Below, one piece after another: positions 45,501 to 58,029 of a DNA stretch of 64,000 nucleotides. The stretch is taken from the NCBI GenBank assembly GCA_025201345.1, contig JAIXMG010000005.1, forward strand, positions 1-64,000, in the 5' to 3' direction. Made by a program: the position numbers and the translations under genes. The first letter of the stretch is position 1. Each line of letters begins with the position of its first letter. This DNA comes from Thamnidium elegans (Eukaryota; Mucoromycota; Mucoromycetes; Mucorales; Mucoraceae). Under the pieces are notes generated by a model. That model made no database searches and was not told the DNA's origin. It worked only from the letters and a program-made list of their open reading frames with translations.

Positions 45501-46177
45501 CTACTTTAAATATCTCTGACTTGTCATAATAAAACGATTCTAGATCAGAGCAGAACAAAAGCCTATCACTGTGATCACCGATTGAAATCAAATTGGCTTG
45601 AACAAAAACAGGCCTAATAATAGCTTCCCTTATTTCTTCTTCCCATTCTGAAGGAACAATAAACATATAGTGAAGTGCACCAGTATCTTTAATCTCTTGG
45701 TTTGATTCTTTTATCAATTCTTCTACTGAGAGACACATAAAATTCGATATTGCTTTTAACGAGAATAAATCATCTTTGTTCCAGTTATCTTGACCCTTTT
45801 TAAATAACTGGTATAACAGCTTTGTGAATCTATCAACCTTTATACCATTTCCACTTTTAGCATCATGATTTCCCCAGTTTTTAATATATTTTTTCTTTTC
45901 ATCATACTCAATAAAAGTATCTTTTCTAGTATTTCATCTTTGTTAAGTCATGTTTTTTTTATGCGTTCTATATACATACGTTAGTGAATTGTAAAATTTC
46001 GCCGAATTTCTTCTTGCAGTAGAAAAAGATTCAATCCTAATTTTAGTACTTCCTATATCTATAAACAATAAGAATCTTTTGTGAGTACTAAAAATGTGCC
46101 TATTCCAAAAATAAAAAACGTCACTAACAAATAGCCAAACACTGGGAATAGTGATGCAGATCGTATACATCTTCCAT
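42573..46177 (-). CDS. HSPA12-type Hsp70-like protein, copy 2 (nine exons)
   Basis: Exons (minus): 46177-46129, 46058-45980, 45925-45229, 45167-44684, 44616-44517, 44448-44386, 44319-43587, 43510-42883, 42829-42573; 1030 codons, no internal stop (1029 residues). Every intron sits at the same place and phase as in copy 1; exons 1, 2, 5, 6 and 8 have identical lengths (49, 79, 100, 63, 628). MEDVYDLHHYSQCLAIY joins to the phosphate-1 loop IGSTKIRIESF; later MFIVPSEWEEEIRE, FVQANLIS, LLFCSDLESFYY. The second loop (DFSEESTQLSFSLLDNNG) again lacks Gly-Gly. Introns 4 and 8 end in A-runs before AG instead of a pyrimidine tract, which is unusual. The gene faces copy 1 across 15 kb. ATPase activity is doubtful; a chaperone-like or regulatory role is inferred from family. 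Confidence 0.84.
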
Positions 46178-47512
46178 ACTAGCACTACTTTTTTTTTAAA
46201 AAAAAAAATGCAAAATGAAAAAGGGGGCTAAAATAGACTTTTTCTTTTGGAAGCCAATATATATACGTTACCGAAAAACTTATTTTTTTAGTAACACGAA
46301 CTAAAAGTTACTTTAAAGAACTAAAAAGAAATACTGAAGTAACTTTATCCTTGGTACGTACACTTTATTATCTATTTCATTTTTTTTCTAAGCGTATTGA
46401 TAATTCGAATATGCCCATACCCTTAACGTATTATGCAATTAAAATACATAAACATTATAACATTTCATTTTAAAAAATGGCAACCTAAACTTTACATCTA
46501 TTAAACTTTTTTTTTTGGTTTCACAAAATGGAAATACACAAAAATGCCAAATGATATGGTCATCATTTTCTTCTATTTTTATTTTTTAAAAGAAATGGGA
46601 ATAAGTAAAAGCACTTTAGTGTAACCATTTTTGTGTATCATAATTAACCCCCATCTCAGCTGTAGAATCACACTGTTATAAATGTTTTCATGCAGTAAAA
46701 ACTCTAGGAGCTTTGACGTTAAATATAATGAAAACATTTATTAAATAGGCCAAGACTTTTAAAGTGAAAATTGAGTAATGTTACATATACGCTACCTTGA
46801 AGATCTGTACACAAGGTATATATATATATTATAGTAACATGGACGCAAAGTCCCTTGAAAAAAATAATAGAAAGTGAGGATTAATATTGATTTATAAAAT
46901 ATATAATCTTGCCCTCTAAACTTCCCCCTATGGCTACCCTCTTTTTTCACTTATCGATAATCCCAACATATTCGTATACCAATAACGTGAAATCATCGCG
47001 TCAATATTTATAAAAGATGCGTGAATATCATTAAGCTTTGCTTTAAAAGAGGCGAAGTAAATTGTGTAACTATTAATTTCACCAATAGATAAGTAAACTT
47101 ATTGCCAAATATACGAAACCTCGTAAAACCTGAAGAGAATTATTTTGACTGAATGATTTTATTTGTATGTTTCCTATACTATTTTTTCTTAGACTCCTGG
47201 AATAAATCTTAGATCATCCGTAACGGAGTTAGCTCTAAATCAATGAGCAAATAGCCTCCGTACTTAATCTATCATTTTTTTTTAATAACACTTCTCTTTC
47301 GCTTTTTCTTTTTTTACTGCGTATACCAGTAATTTGCTTTTTGTTTCGCTCTAACACAAATTCATCTTACCATCTTTCTTTCTATTATGTGTAGCAAAAG
47401 TATTTTTTTTTTTTTGTGTGTGCACTTTTTAGACGAGTTTATATCTTATATTGATCATTCTGCTTTTCTCTAACGTTTTTGTTCTCTTTTTATGTCGGAA
47501 CGTTCTAATGCG
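46178..47512. other. AT-rich intergenic, no gene seen
   Basis: Upstream region of the Hsp70-like copy 2, with a T-run/A-run palindrome at about 46190-46208. No coding sequence. Confidence 0.45.
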
Positions 47513-47845
47513 TTATATCCAAGTAAGTCTCGACCAAATATCACATAAGGTTTTGTATACTACCGCAATTGAACGACAAATATGAAGCAACGTCGAGATA
47601 CCAAGTATAAATGAATAAATGTCATTAATCTCTGTTTCAATCACCATTAGTTCCTTAAGTACAATTCTTCCAATAATAACAGGAAGTAAAGTCATATAAC
47701 TGAGGGTCACCGCTGTAAAATACCACGTAATCATTACCAAAAGTAAAAGTCCGCTGACAAGATATGGAGGGTTATATACAGCCTCGTTACCAGCAGGCGC
47801 AGTAGCTACACAATCGCAATTAACGAAATAATTTATTTTATGCAT
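47513..47845 (-). pseudogene. Membrane-protein fragment, MARCH6/Doa10-like?
   Basis: 110 codons with three hydrophobic spans: about YLVSGLLLLVMITWYFTAV, LSYMTLLPVIIGRIVL, and YSFILGISTLLHICRSIAV. The order PLIIGR-x(10-15)-INDIYSFILG recalls the C-terminal transmembrane region of the ER ubiquitin ligase MARCH6/Doa10, but the piece is short and no RING domain or neighbouring exon was found. I infer a fragment or single exon of a membrane protein; the identity is weak. Confidence 0.3.
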
Positions 47846-47969
47846 TAATTTTAGTAAGAAATATCACTAAATCTGGTTTGGGAATTACCAAACCTATTTT
47901 TAATTTCAAGAAGTACGTGAAGCTTAAGGAAATATATACTGTATTTCTTTCCTTAGTCTCACAAAAAAC

Positions 47970-48340
47970 ATGGCTGACAATAACAACCTTAGTTCGTATA
48001 TTGTACAATGTTTGAACGAAATTATGGAAAAACTAGATAGCATTTCCTTAGAATAATCAAGGCAATCAATCAGAATAGCAAACATTGAAAAACAATTGAC
48101 AACAACAATGTCTCAAATGTTGCTCAGATCATAAAATATCCTTCCCCTTATAATTTGCAAAAGAAAAATGAAAAAATTATGGAGTTCTTGAGAAGCATTT
48201 TCTTAAACGAAGAACAAGTTAAACTTTTTTACTTTCAGCTTTTGTCGGAATCAAGGAATGTTTGTACAGATTTGAGAATGAGGAAGCCTGCAACTTAATC
48301 GGCTCCGTTTGGAAAAGTAGGAGAAGAGGACAAAACTAAA
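47970..48340 (+). pseudogene. Decayed coiled-coil gene, unrecognised
   Basis: ATG 47970 opens MADNNNLSSYIVQCLNEIM EKLDS, then a stop. Shifted frames continue RIANIEKQLTTTMSQ, NVAQIIKYPSPYNLQKK, KIMEFLRSIFLNEEQVKLFY, LLSESRNVCTDLRMRKPA and FGKVGEEDK. At least one stop and two frameshifts. The N-terminal coiled coil followed by a compact helical domain is clear, but I cannot name the family. It looks like a member of a dispersed multicopy gene family. Confidence 0.5.
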
Positions 48341-48990
48341 TGGTCAACTTGGTCACAGAAGATTTAATAGGCTTTAATATTTTGTTTCTAAGCAGGAGTA
48401 TTATGCAAGATGTTGGACCTTATTTTTTGCTGCTTATATTTACTGGATCAACAGTTCTTCAAAGCAAAGTGTTTTTTTTTCTAACAGCATTTTCACATTG
48501 GTTTACTATTTATTTATTTCTTGTTTTAAAAAGTATTTATTTGATGTCAAAGACGTTCAAACTGCCACAAATAATATTTTAACGACTTTAAATATTTCGT
48601 GTACGCGCCAAAAAGGATCAAAAAATTAACAAACGAGCTTTGGCAAACTAAGCGATTTTAGCTCTTTTGAGTTCCATATAACTGCTAATGCTGCTGCTGC
48701 GACTTCTGCTACTACTACCACTGCTCCTCTTATTGCTGTAAACTCTCGCCGCGGAAGACAAATAAAAAGTATAAGTGTTTAATATACATTTATTTATATT
48801 CCAGCAAATAAATAAAATGCATGGAAGCAATGATAAAAAATTTAATTACAACAATAGTTATATCTAATTTCTGAAGGGATTAACATGATTTCCAAATTAT
48901 TCCTTCAGGTCTTACTCAGGATTTATGATATTCGGTCCTAAAACGATATTTTGATTTCTATTTAGAAATTAATTTCAGTCTCAATAAATT
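48341..48990. other. AT-rich flank, no confident gene
   Basis: May contain the last decayed codons of the preceding pseudogene; otherwise random short frames, including a Ser-rich CTG/TAC repeat near 48690-48730. Confidence 0.35.
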
Positions 48991-49380
48991 TGTGATATTT
49001 AACGATATAAATATCAAAAAATAAAAGAAAAGAACAGAAAGTTTATCAGACTGAAAAGAGGTTGTTGTTTTATTGATTAAAATATAAGCCATTTATATAC
49101 TATTTAGAAATAAACAATTAAGTATAAAGCATGATACGATATGTGCTAATCAGTTATAATATACTTAAGTCTTTTAACGACAATCATAAACTGATACTGG
49201 ATTAATATCAAACTGATTAGGATTGTTATATCACTTCCAGAAATAAACTGTTACACTTACTATTAAATTTATGCAGTCAATAAGTTGAGAATAGTATAAA
49301 GATCAAAGTGCCACGTAGATGATATTACACCTGTGTATAGTTCTGTATATAAAACTATGTTTAAATTATATCTCTACATG
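48991..49380 (+). mobile_element. LTR family B, diverged solo copy
   Basis: Starts TGTGATATTTAACGATATAAATATC and keeps the family words GTTTATCAGACTG, GAGGTTGTTGTTTTATTGATT and GTATAAAACTATGTTTAAATTATA. The right edge (near ACTTGGATATAACTA) is approximate and no certain duplication was seen. Closest relative in the window is 19032-19478. Confidence 0.65.
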
Positions 49381-50237
49381 CTACTTGGATATAACTAATT
49401 TCCCAATTCATTGTCGAATTTTTATGGCGAATATGATAATAATTTTTTACCGGAAACCCACCAACACAGTTAATAATACAAGGCTTGCTTAAGAACATGT
49501 GCTCACATTACGAGCGGCTATCATGTTTTCTTCTGACGAACTAGCCGCAAATGGAGAATTCTAACGATGTATTTTAAGTATATCTTCATATTTTTTTCGA
49601 CATCAATCTAATTGCATAACTTTTTTACCAGCTTTCTAATTCCTTTAGCAAAAACGATCTACAAGTAGCATTAATAATTGTTACTTTTATGTGTTAATAC
49701 TCTAATTTATTTTCTTATCTGAAATTATTTTTGACGTCTAGTGTCATTTGAAAGCATAGGTTCTTGGTTTTAGAATCATATTTTAAATAACGTATTTCTG
49801 TTTTCTATATTATGAGTAGTAGACGTTTGAAAACAATGTCTGTCATTTATCCAAGTTCGAAAACATTTCCAAAAAAATTAAATATTTTCATACCAACCTT
49901 ATACAATCAGGAAAAAATTGAAAAACCATAGCTTTATAATGAAAAATGTTCAAAACGATTTTTGTAGTGAATATGGCTATTTGTAGTCCTTGTAGCAAGT
50001 GTAGTGTCTGTAGTATTAGTAGTATATATAGTTCAGCATTTTGAAGTTCGATTGCTCGCGATATAACAAACATATAGATACATTTTTAGTATCGTTAAAC
50101 CGCCAACATACATCGCTTTTAAATAATAGTTTGGATGTGTTCGTAACTTCTTTATTGAGAGAGTTAGAGAAAAAAATTCCTGGATTTTTTTGTTTAGGAT
50201 ATGAGTTCTAAAATTAGGCTCTTTTCGTGTAACAAAA
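49381..50237. other. AT-rich intergenic upstream of the tRNA
   Basis: No coding sequence or repeat recognised. Confidence 0.45.
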
Positions 50238-50310
50238 GGGGTTGTAGCTCAAATGGTAGAGCGCTCGCTTAGCATGTGAGAGGCACTGGGATCGACGCCC
50301 AGCTACTCCA
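50238..50310 (+). tRNA. tRNA-Ala (anticodon AGC)
   Basis: The 73-base cloverleaf has acceptor GGGGTTG/CTACTCC (one U-U mismatch and one G-U pair), D arm GCTC-AAATGGTA-GAGC, anticodon arm CTCGC-TTAGCAT-GTGAG with anticodon AGC, a 5-base variable region, T arm CTGGG-ATCGACG-CCCAG, and discriminator A. The internal promoter is present: A box TAGCTCAAATGG and B box GGATCGACGCC. No intron. CCA is not encoded beyond the last TCCA overlap, as expected in eukaryotes. Confidence 0.95.
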
Positions 50311-50311
50311 A

Positions 50312-50318
50312 TTTTTTT
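50312..50318 (+). terminator. RNA polymerase III terminator (T7)
   Basis: Seven T residues begin two bases after the end of the tRNA-Ala gene, as expected for Pol III termination. Confidence 0.85.
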
Positions 50319-52418
50319 ATTTTGGAGGATATCGTGAGACGTTCTCACGCTTTTGGATCCAAATTTAAAAGAATTTGCGGCGTGAAGAACGACCCTTCGT
50401 AACGTTTTGTGTTGTCATATTCCTTTTTTTGACCCTATATTTAGTCTAATTCTAAAATGGAAAAATGCTCAAACTAGCTTTTAGCATTATTTTAGTTACT
50501 ACGACATCAGTAGAGCCTTAAACGCCGTATGGAGAGGAACAAATCTTAATTTTTAGTGTCTCCAAAATCGAATTTCTACTTCATTTACTAATATCATCTT
50601 GAACATAATCATTTAATTTATACTTTGGTGATTTGTAATTTTATTTGTTCAGTATTCTTCGTAACCAATTCATAGAGCCCAAATAAAATGTCTACTCTAT
50701 TAGTAGCCTTAGTATCATTCATTGAGCTTTTACAATTAATATATATTTGATATTTTGCTTGTGCACAATACAGCAATATTTAACGTACAAACTTAGCTGT
50801 GAAAATAAGATTTCCCAAGTTGTTGTGCATTAGCTTTACTTTTTTTTTATACCGCATTTTATAATTATTATGTGGGGGAATACGGTATTCCAATACATGA
50901 AAGTATAATATAGTATTCTAATATGTATTTCATATTATTTTACTGTTTGAGAACAATAATCTTTTATCAAGAATACCGTGAATATTAAATTAGTAAAAAC
51001 GCTGAAGTGGTGTTTACAATTCATATGGGTTAAAGTTAATCATTATGCTTTCTCTTTTTCGAGATATCATATATTTTTTAAGACTTCCTTTTTATAATGC
51101 TTCCTCCTAAAATTATACCGCGCTTTCTTCTTTTTTTATTAAAAAAATTGAAAACTGAAAATTAGCTAAGGCTTTTTAATTAAGCGATTCGCTTGAATAA
51201 AAGAAAAAGAAATACAGCGACTTCACAAGACTAAAAAGTATTGTAAAAGATTTTCTAATAGAACACTAAAGATCTGGAGCTTTTTATTTATATATGCTGT
51301 CATATATAATTTGTAAAAAATTAAAATCCGCGAAACGGTGCGTGAAAAAAAAAGCGCGGCTGAACAAAAAACCTAAAATTATATTAGGATCGACTAGGTG
51401 TTAGATAGTATCTGTATTAACGGGACAAAAAAACATATGTCTATATCGGTTTAGAGCAGCAATACAGAGAAAAATGAAATATATCTTTGAAGAAAATAAA
51501 GTTTGTTTTAATCTGTTCTATGTATAGATAGAAAAGTAAATAGGTACGGTTCTTAAAATGCAAGTATTAATTTCGTGTAAGTTTTTTCTGAATTCAGTTT
51601 GTCATTATTTATTTTTTAGAAAAAAAAAGAAATCTTGGAAAATTAATAAATAGACCTCGGTAAACATACAAAAAAGTAAAGAAAAAGAAAGGCAAAAGAA
51701 TAAATGATAAAAATGTGAAAATAACTTACATCTTCCCCTTAGAATAAAGAGAAAGAAAAAGTACAAAAAAAAAAAAGTAAAAAAAAAAAAAAAAAGAGTA
51801 AAAAAAAAAGCATTTGCTAGTAACTTTATATTGCTTTGTTGACGAGATACTTAGCATTGAGAGTGGCTTCTATGTGCTGAAAAATAAGTGTTCCCAAAGA
51901 GAGATAATCGCGTCGTAACTCAAAGTATTGGTTACATCCTTATATTTGTATTATGTTTAGAGAGTCTTTTATGTTCCGTTATTAAATATTAGTTTTTTTT
52001 TCGCTCTTATTTTTGAAATGAATGCCACAGATACTTTCATATTGTCTACTAGTACTTGAATTGCTTTCTATTTCCCCATAATTAATTAAAATATCTACTT
52101 AGTTTTTGAAAATAAAGATGTAAAAATAAAAAGTAAACGCGTTTGTATATATTTAATGCTACAAAAGTATAGAGTTTTATAATTGAAAAAAGAATGTATT
52201 CAATTATAAAACTTTTTTCTTTTATTGTTGTAATGTAAATTGTAATTCTTTTTTTTTTTAAAAATTGATCAAATATATATAAAAAAGGAGGTGTAGCATT
52301 TAAATATATAAGTGATGTTTAAATATAATAATTTAATGATAAATAAATAATCCAGTTATTGAAAGATGAATGATAGGAAATAAATTAAAGAGTGAGAATG
52401 TTTACTGAAGAGGTTTCT
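50319..52418. other. AT-rich intergenic, no gene seen
   Basis: 2.1 kb of AT-rich DNA between the tRNA and the 3' end of the secreted-protein gene. Palindrome-like CCGCGAAACGGTGCGTG near 51330; no ORF. Confidence 0.45.
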
Positions 52419-53373
52419 TTAGTTCTTGGTACATTCTCCACTACGGCAGTCACCAATACAATCTCTTTGGGTTCTGCAACAGGCACCTTGGGGACCCTTA
52501 CCGTTCTTCTTACCGAAGTACTTCTTAACGGTACAAGTCTTGGAGGGGTTGTGGTCAGCATCACAAGCACCCTTGATACAGCTACCGGTACAATCGGCTT
52601 GAGTTTCACAACAGTCACCTAAGACACCCCAACCTTCCTTCTTGGCGAAGATAGAATCGTAGTTGGTACAAGAACCAGGGGCAGTAGTGGGACAGGCGTT
52701 GACAGTAACAGTCTTGGTGACAGTGACAGTGGCACCACCAGTGGGGGCAGCGGTGGTGGTGGTGACAGGAGCATCAGTAGTGACGGGAACATCAGTGGTA
52801 ACAGGCTTATCAGTAGTAACAGGCTTATCGGTGGTGACAGGCTTATCGGTGGTGACGGGCTTATCAGTGGTGGTGACAGGCTTGGTAGTAGTGGTGGTGG
52901 TAACGGGCTTGGTGGTGGTGGTGGTAACGGGAGCATCACACTTATCGTTCTTGTGGGTGGCCCACCAGGCACAAGCACCAGCGAATTCCTTGTTGAACAA
53001 CTCTGGGTCATCACCGGCACAACCGATCATACACATACCAGCAGTGGCCATGAAGCTACCGTAGTTGGAGCTGGACTTATCACACATAACAGTGAGGGAA
53101 TCAATGAACTTATCAGACTTGGAGTCCATAGTCCAACCGGGAACGAATTTTTGACCAGCTTTCTATAAAATCGTTAAAAAAAAAAGAATTTGTTTAATAT
53201 AAAAAAAAAAGTCTTTTAATGATGTGAGTGCTTTAAGAAATACTTACGACATTACAGGCAGTGAAACAAGGAGTGGATGTGGCAACGTTGTAAGAAGGGT
53301 TACAGTTGGTAGCAGCAAGAGCAGAACTAGCTAAAGTAGCAATGGCAGCAGTAATGGCAATAGTAGTACGCAT
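52419..53373 (-). CDS. Secreted Thr/Pro-rich cysteine-rich surface protein
   Basis: Exon 1 53373-53248, intron 85 bp (GTAAGT...TATAG), exon 2 53162-52419; 289 residues. The first ~21 residues form a signal peptide (MRTTIAITAAIATLASSALA). A cysteine-rich N-terminal domain follows (about residues 22-115; six or more Cys, with GACAWWATHKNDKC at its end). Then comes a mucin-like linker of PVTTT and KPVTTD repeats (residues about 118-165) likely to be O-mannosylated. The C-terminus has two related modules of pattern G-CC-x3-QxDC-xGxC-x2-GxC (VLGDCCETQADC; PQGACCRTQRDC). No GPI signal or membrane span is visible at the end (CTKN). It is secreted and probably sits in the wall; function unknown. GC-richer, codon-biased coding sequence suggests high expression. 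Confidence 0.88.
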
Positions 53374-56300
53374 AATGAATGTTTTTAAGCTGTGTTGATT
53401 TGTTAATGAAAAAAAAAAAGATGGGAATTGCTCAATAATCAAATCCTTTTTATATGAAAATCCAACCCTTGTATTTTTTTTAATGTTACAGTTTTTTTTT
53501 TCTTTCTCAACCGCGTTAAAGTAAAAGAAATTACAGGCGGATAAAAACGGAAAACTTTACTCGTTTCATTTGTCAAAATCAGTTTGATTCTCAGTATGGC
53601 TTACAAAAAAAAATTGGACTTTTTAAGAAGGTTACACTAAATACGTGTAACGAAACTGTTTTATCAGATTTCCCTATTGTTTCACTCAATCAGATATCTT
53701 TTTTATATCTTTCCATCTAAATCTATTAGATCGCTGATCTTTTCTTTTTTCTATTCTCGGTAATGCATAATATAAATTTCTGTATTATATTATAGATAAT
53801 TCAATTTTTTTTTTTTACTTTATTTTATTTTTTCGAAAAAATTTTTACGCAAAACACGTAATCTAGTTCATGTAAAATACTATATAATTAAAAAAAAAAA
53901 TCCATAAAGATATTTTTTTAGTCGATAGAATTACTCGTAATGGATCTCCGCGTAACTACACGAGTTTCTTTACCATTCTCAAGGTAAAGAATTGTAAGAA
54001 AGGTTCATGGTGTCACCAAGAATACATAGCATCTGATAAGATTTATATCGGAATTTACATCAGATAAAAAAAACATCTCGGCGGTAAAGAAAAATAAATC
54101 CAATCAGACCAAGGAGCCCCAGTAAGTAATAATTGATCGTATTTATTTTCGCGGGGACCAATTGCGGGAAACTAGAATTCTTTTTTTTTATTGCAGGGTA
54201 GGGTGAAAAGTACTGAAAAAAACTATCAATGGATTGATACGTGTATAGTCTTTTATAACCTGTCCTTCCTTTTTCTAATTCAAAGTATTTAACTCATAAT
54301 TTATTTATTATTTATTTTTAAAAAAATACCAATGTAAATATTTGTTTATATCAGGGTTTATTGTCAGTAAATAAATGTATAAAATAAACATTGGAAAAAT
54401 GATAATATTCTGCGGCAAATAGGTGTCTTGTAGTACATCCTTTTTCCGTAACTTAAAAAAAATCCTCGTTTTTTTATTTCCTTTCTTGAAAAGGATTAAG
54501 GTTGAAATAGGTTTTAGAAAAAATTGAACTGGTACAATGTACTGAAACAGTCAGGTTTTCTGAAGTACATCGTGCGAGTAGATAGGTCAAGCGACCTGTT
54601 TTTTTTCTTTTGAGTGAAAGAGAAAAGAGAAAGGCTGCTTTTAGACGACACGAGTTTTTCTCTCTCTCCAGTCTCTCACTATCAATCTCTGTAAGACTTG
54701 ATAAACAAGTAAATATTCTCACTCTGTAAATAAAAAGGATTTTTATATATAATAGAGAAGGCAAGTTAGAAATTAAACGATTAATTCTTTTTTTTTGTAG
54801 AGTAATAATAAGATTCGATCAAATAGTATAGAAATCCGATATATAGTATGTACAGAGCGATTATACGTATGGGCACGTATTATAAATGAACAAAAAGATA
54901 GCACAACGGTGACTAAAATAATAAAATCATACCATCATTGGATTTTTTTTCATAAAAAAAAGGAAATACTAGATTAATAAGTTAGTCGTAATACATGCTA
55001 CAAAGATGCGCAGAATTTTTTATATATATAACTCTTTTAGAATACCTTTAATTTATATATATAATAAATATTTTAAGTTTTATCGACTAGACTTCAATGG
55101 ATTATCCTAGATAATTTATGGCTTGGTTTTCAAATTAATGTAATACGTATTTTAACCAAAGATGTAAAGTAAGAATATGGTGCCTTTATATTTTGTCAAA
55201 ACAATGCCGAAAACATACTAGTTTACAATGTAACGATTAGTCTAGATTTTTTATATTTTTAAACCATTGGTAATGGGTCCCTACTCGCCGTTAGCTAGAA
55301 TCCGGTTTCGTTGTTGTAATATTACAAACCGTAGCACTTTTTCTTATTTCATGTAAAATGTTTCATACTGATAACTGATAGCAGTGTCTTTCTATTTTTT
55401 TTTAAAGTTATTGTCTATTAATAGCGTATGCAATGATAAAAATAATCTTTCATGTTGAAGGGAGGATAAACCTTCTTAAGAATTTACTTACAGGGCAGGG
55501 TAACTGTACCACAGTTAATTTTTTTCTATCTAGTAGTACTATTTGATGAGGTGAGATAATTTATCACAAACGTCATAATGGCGAGTATACACAAACAAAG
55601 TGACGGTAAAAGAAAAAGAAACTACCGCTTATAAAAAAACATTTTAAAGACGTATTGAAGTCAAGTGTAAAAGCGAAACGAGTTTTAATTCGTTAGATCT
55701 TTTTTGGTTTCCGTTCAATTGCATTAGGACTGATCCGGTACTCGGTGGTCTCGATCATTTTTTTTATAGAAGGGGGTTTTTTTTTATTTTATTTTTTTAT
55801 AAAAATAATCAGTATTTATATATGAATTTATATATGCAGTCGAAAGTTATTAGTATAACATGAAGCAGACTAATGGGTTTTCTTTATTTTATATGTGAAT
55901 TACTTGTGAAAATATACCAAGTAAAAAAACATTTGTACGATTAGCATATGATCGCAAGCGGTGTAACGAAATGTTTCAAATTAATATTGAGAAAATCAAA
56001 ATGACTCAGGTTCAATACAAAATTTGATTCTCAATCCTGATAAAAAACAAGTTGTGACGAAAAATACTCATTAAATCGCCGTCTTCTTTTTGGAGTACAG
56101 TAATTCCTTTTTTTTTTTTTTTTTTTTTTTTGTAAAGGCACAAAAGGGGGTTTTCTTTCTAGATCAGCCATGTTTTTGTGGACCAGCTGCGTTTTTTTTC
56201 CGAGTTGATTGAGATAGTTTTCTTTTTGTCCTATTTTAGGTTAAAGCAGATCTTTTTTTTTGTAGAAAAAAAAACAGCATTAAAGTTTTATCAGATCTTT

Positions 56301-58029
56301 GAAGGAATTTCTATATTGTATTACTTTTTTTTTGTTTGTAAACATGGACTATAATACATTATTATAATCTAGTGGTTATTTAAAAAGCTCAATTCTATCA
56401 TGTATCCGCTTTTTTATATACTTTTATACGTTAATTCATGCCAATGATACTTTTTTCTATAATTATCACTGTTTTTTTTAATGTTTACAAGTAAATGTCT
56501 TTTAAAATGTTTCCTATTATAGGTTTTTTATAGAGAGAACAAGTGAAACAAAAAAACAAAAAATATTTACACGCTCAGGCAACTTTCTTTCGTGAAACAA
56601 GTAGGATCATCACTTTTTGGTATAAAACTGATTAAATGAATCAAATAGGCTCCCCCCCCCCTATTTTGGTTCACGCCGAGCAATCGAAAATGCCGTCAAT
56701 ATTTTAATCAATAGGTCAAAAAAATATAATAAAAGTAGAAGAAAAACGGCAGATAAATCTCAATGAGACCATCATCAAAACAAAGAAAAGATTATATCCA
56801 GGCAAAAGTCATATTATTTTTAATTTTATTTCGATAAGTACCTTTTTTTAAAGAAAAGTTCGAAGAAGGTAACCGCGAGAAAAAACCTCTAATTGTTTTT
56901 TGGGAATGGCCCGAAGAGCAAATCTTAAGATGTTTACAGGTAAAAAATAAATAAATCGTTTCTAGCTTTTCTGTCCTTTTCCTTTTTTTTTTCATTTAAA
57001 AAAGTAACCAGACAACGTTGCAGTAGTGATTTATCAGATTTTTTTTATCAAAAAAATCAATTGTAACACAAATATTAATTCTGAAACGAAAAAACTCTGT
57101 TGGATGCTGCAATAAAAAAGAGTAAAATAATCAAAAAGGTTTATGCTGGCGTGCAGCATTTTATACGTGTTATATTATTTTAAAAGTCCATGATTCTAGA
57201 AATTATTTTATATAAAAGTGCTTCAAAAAAAAAAGATTATCTTTGGAGGAAATCTATTATTAGAAAAAAGACGGAAAATATTTATTGACCTCTTTTTTAT
57301 TTTGTTTCTATCGCGATAATAAAACAAGGGGATAACAAAGTAAACGTTTTTTTTTATATTTTGACGCGTAAGTTTCGAAAACAGCAGGTACGGCTCTACT
57401 TTGCCCTGACTGCCATTTAAAACCCGCTATAGTCTTGCCAGAAAATCGTTTTCGGGCGGGAGGGGGGGGGGGTTTGGATATCGAGGTCATTCATTCATTT
57501 GAATATAATTTTCATTACGACGAAACTTCTTATTAGAGGCCTTGTTGGTTAATGGAAAGATGTAAGTACCTAATAAAGTAGGTAGCGCAAACTACTAACT
57601 TCTTACCTATCTACGTTTACCAGAGCGATAATTCAGGCGGAAAATTATTCGAGACGCGATTTCTTTATCCTCTGCGGCTTGATTCAAGTTTTTTATCTTC
57701 CCTCTTCTTAAAAAAATTCAAGCCTTTGTGATGATTATCCTTAAGCCAAGTAGTTTTTCTCTAAAATTTAAAACCGCAGCCAGATCTCTATTCCATAATT
57801 TAAATCTGTTGTCCTTTTCTTTATAAACCTTAGGCTCTAAACATTTTTGATTTTTGCCTCTAAAACATTAAAACAGGTTATATTACTCTGATCATATAGA
57901 AATCGTCACTTTTTACAAACAAAAACGATTATCCATATAATATAACATCTTTGAAAGAAGAAATTTGATAATAAAATTTTAGCCAGATAACTTTTAATTT
58001 TAGATATAAGTTACTGAAATATATAACTA
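53374..58029. other. Long AT-rich gene-poor stretch
   Basis: 4.7 kb without a supported gene. It begins with the promoter of the secreted-protein gene (TATATGAAAATCC region near 53448). Homopolymers abound (T-run near 56109-56131, C-run at 56652, G-run at 57461-57471). Minus-strand frames at 54474-54764 and 56792-56995 have no recognisable similarity. Confidence 0.45.

Noticed and set aside
52392..53168. Long open frames on the plus strand and a second minus frame over the secreted-protein gene
   Set aside because: They are shadows created by the Thr/Pro codon repeats; the signal peptide, splice sites and Cys pattern support only the minus-strand frame ending at 52419.
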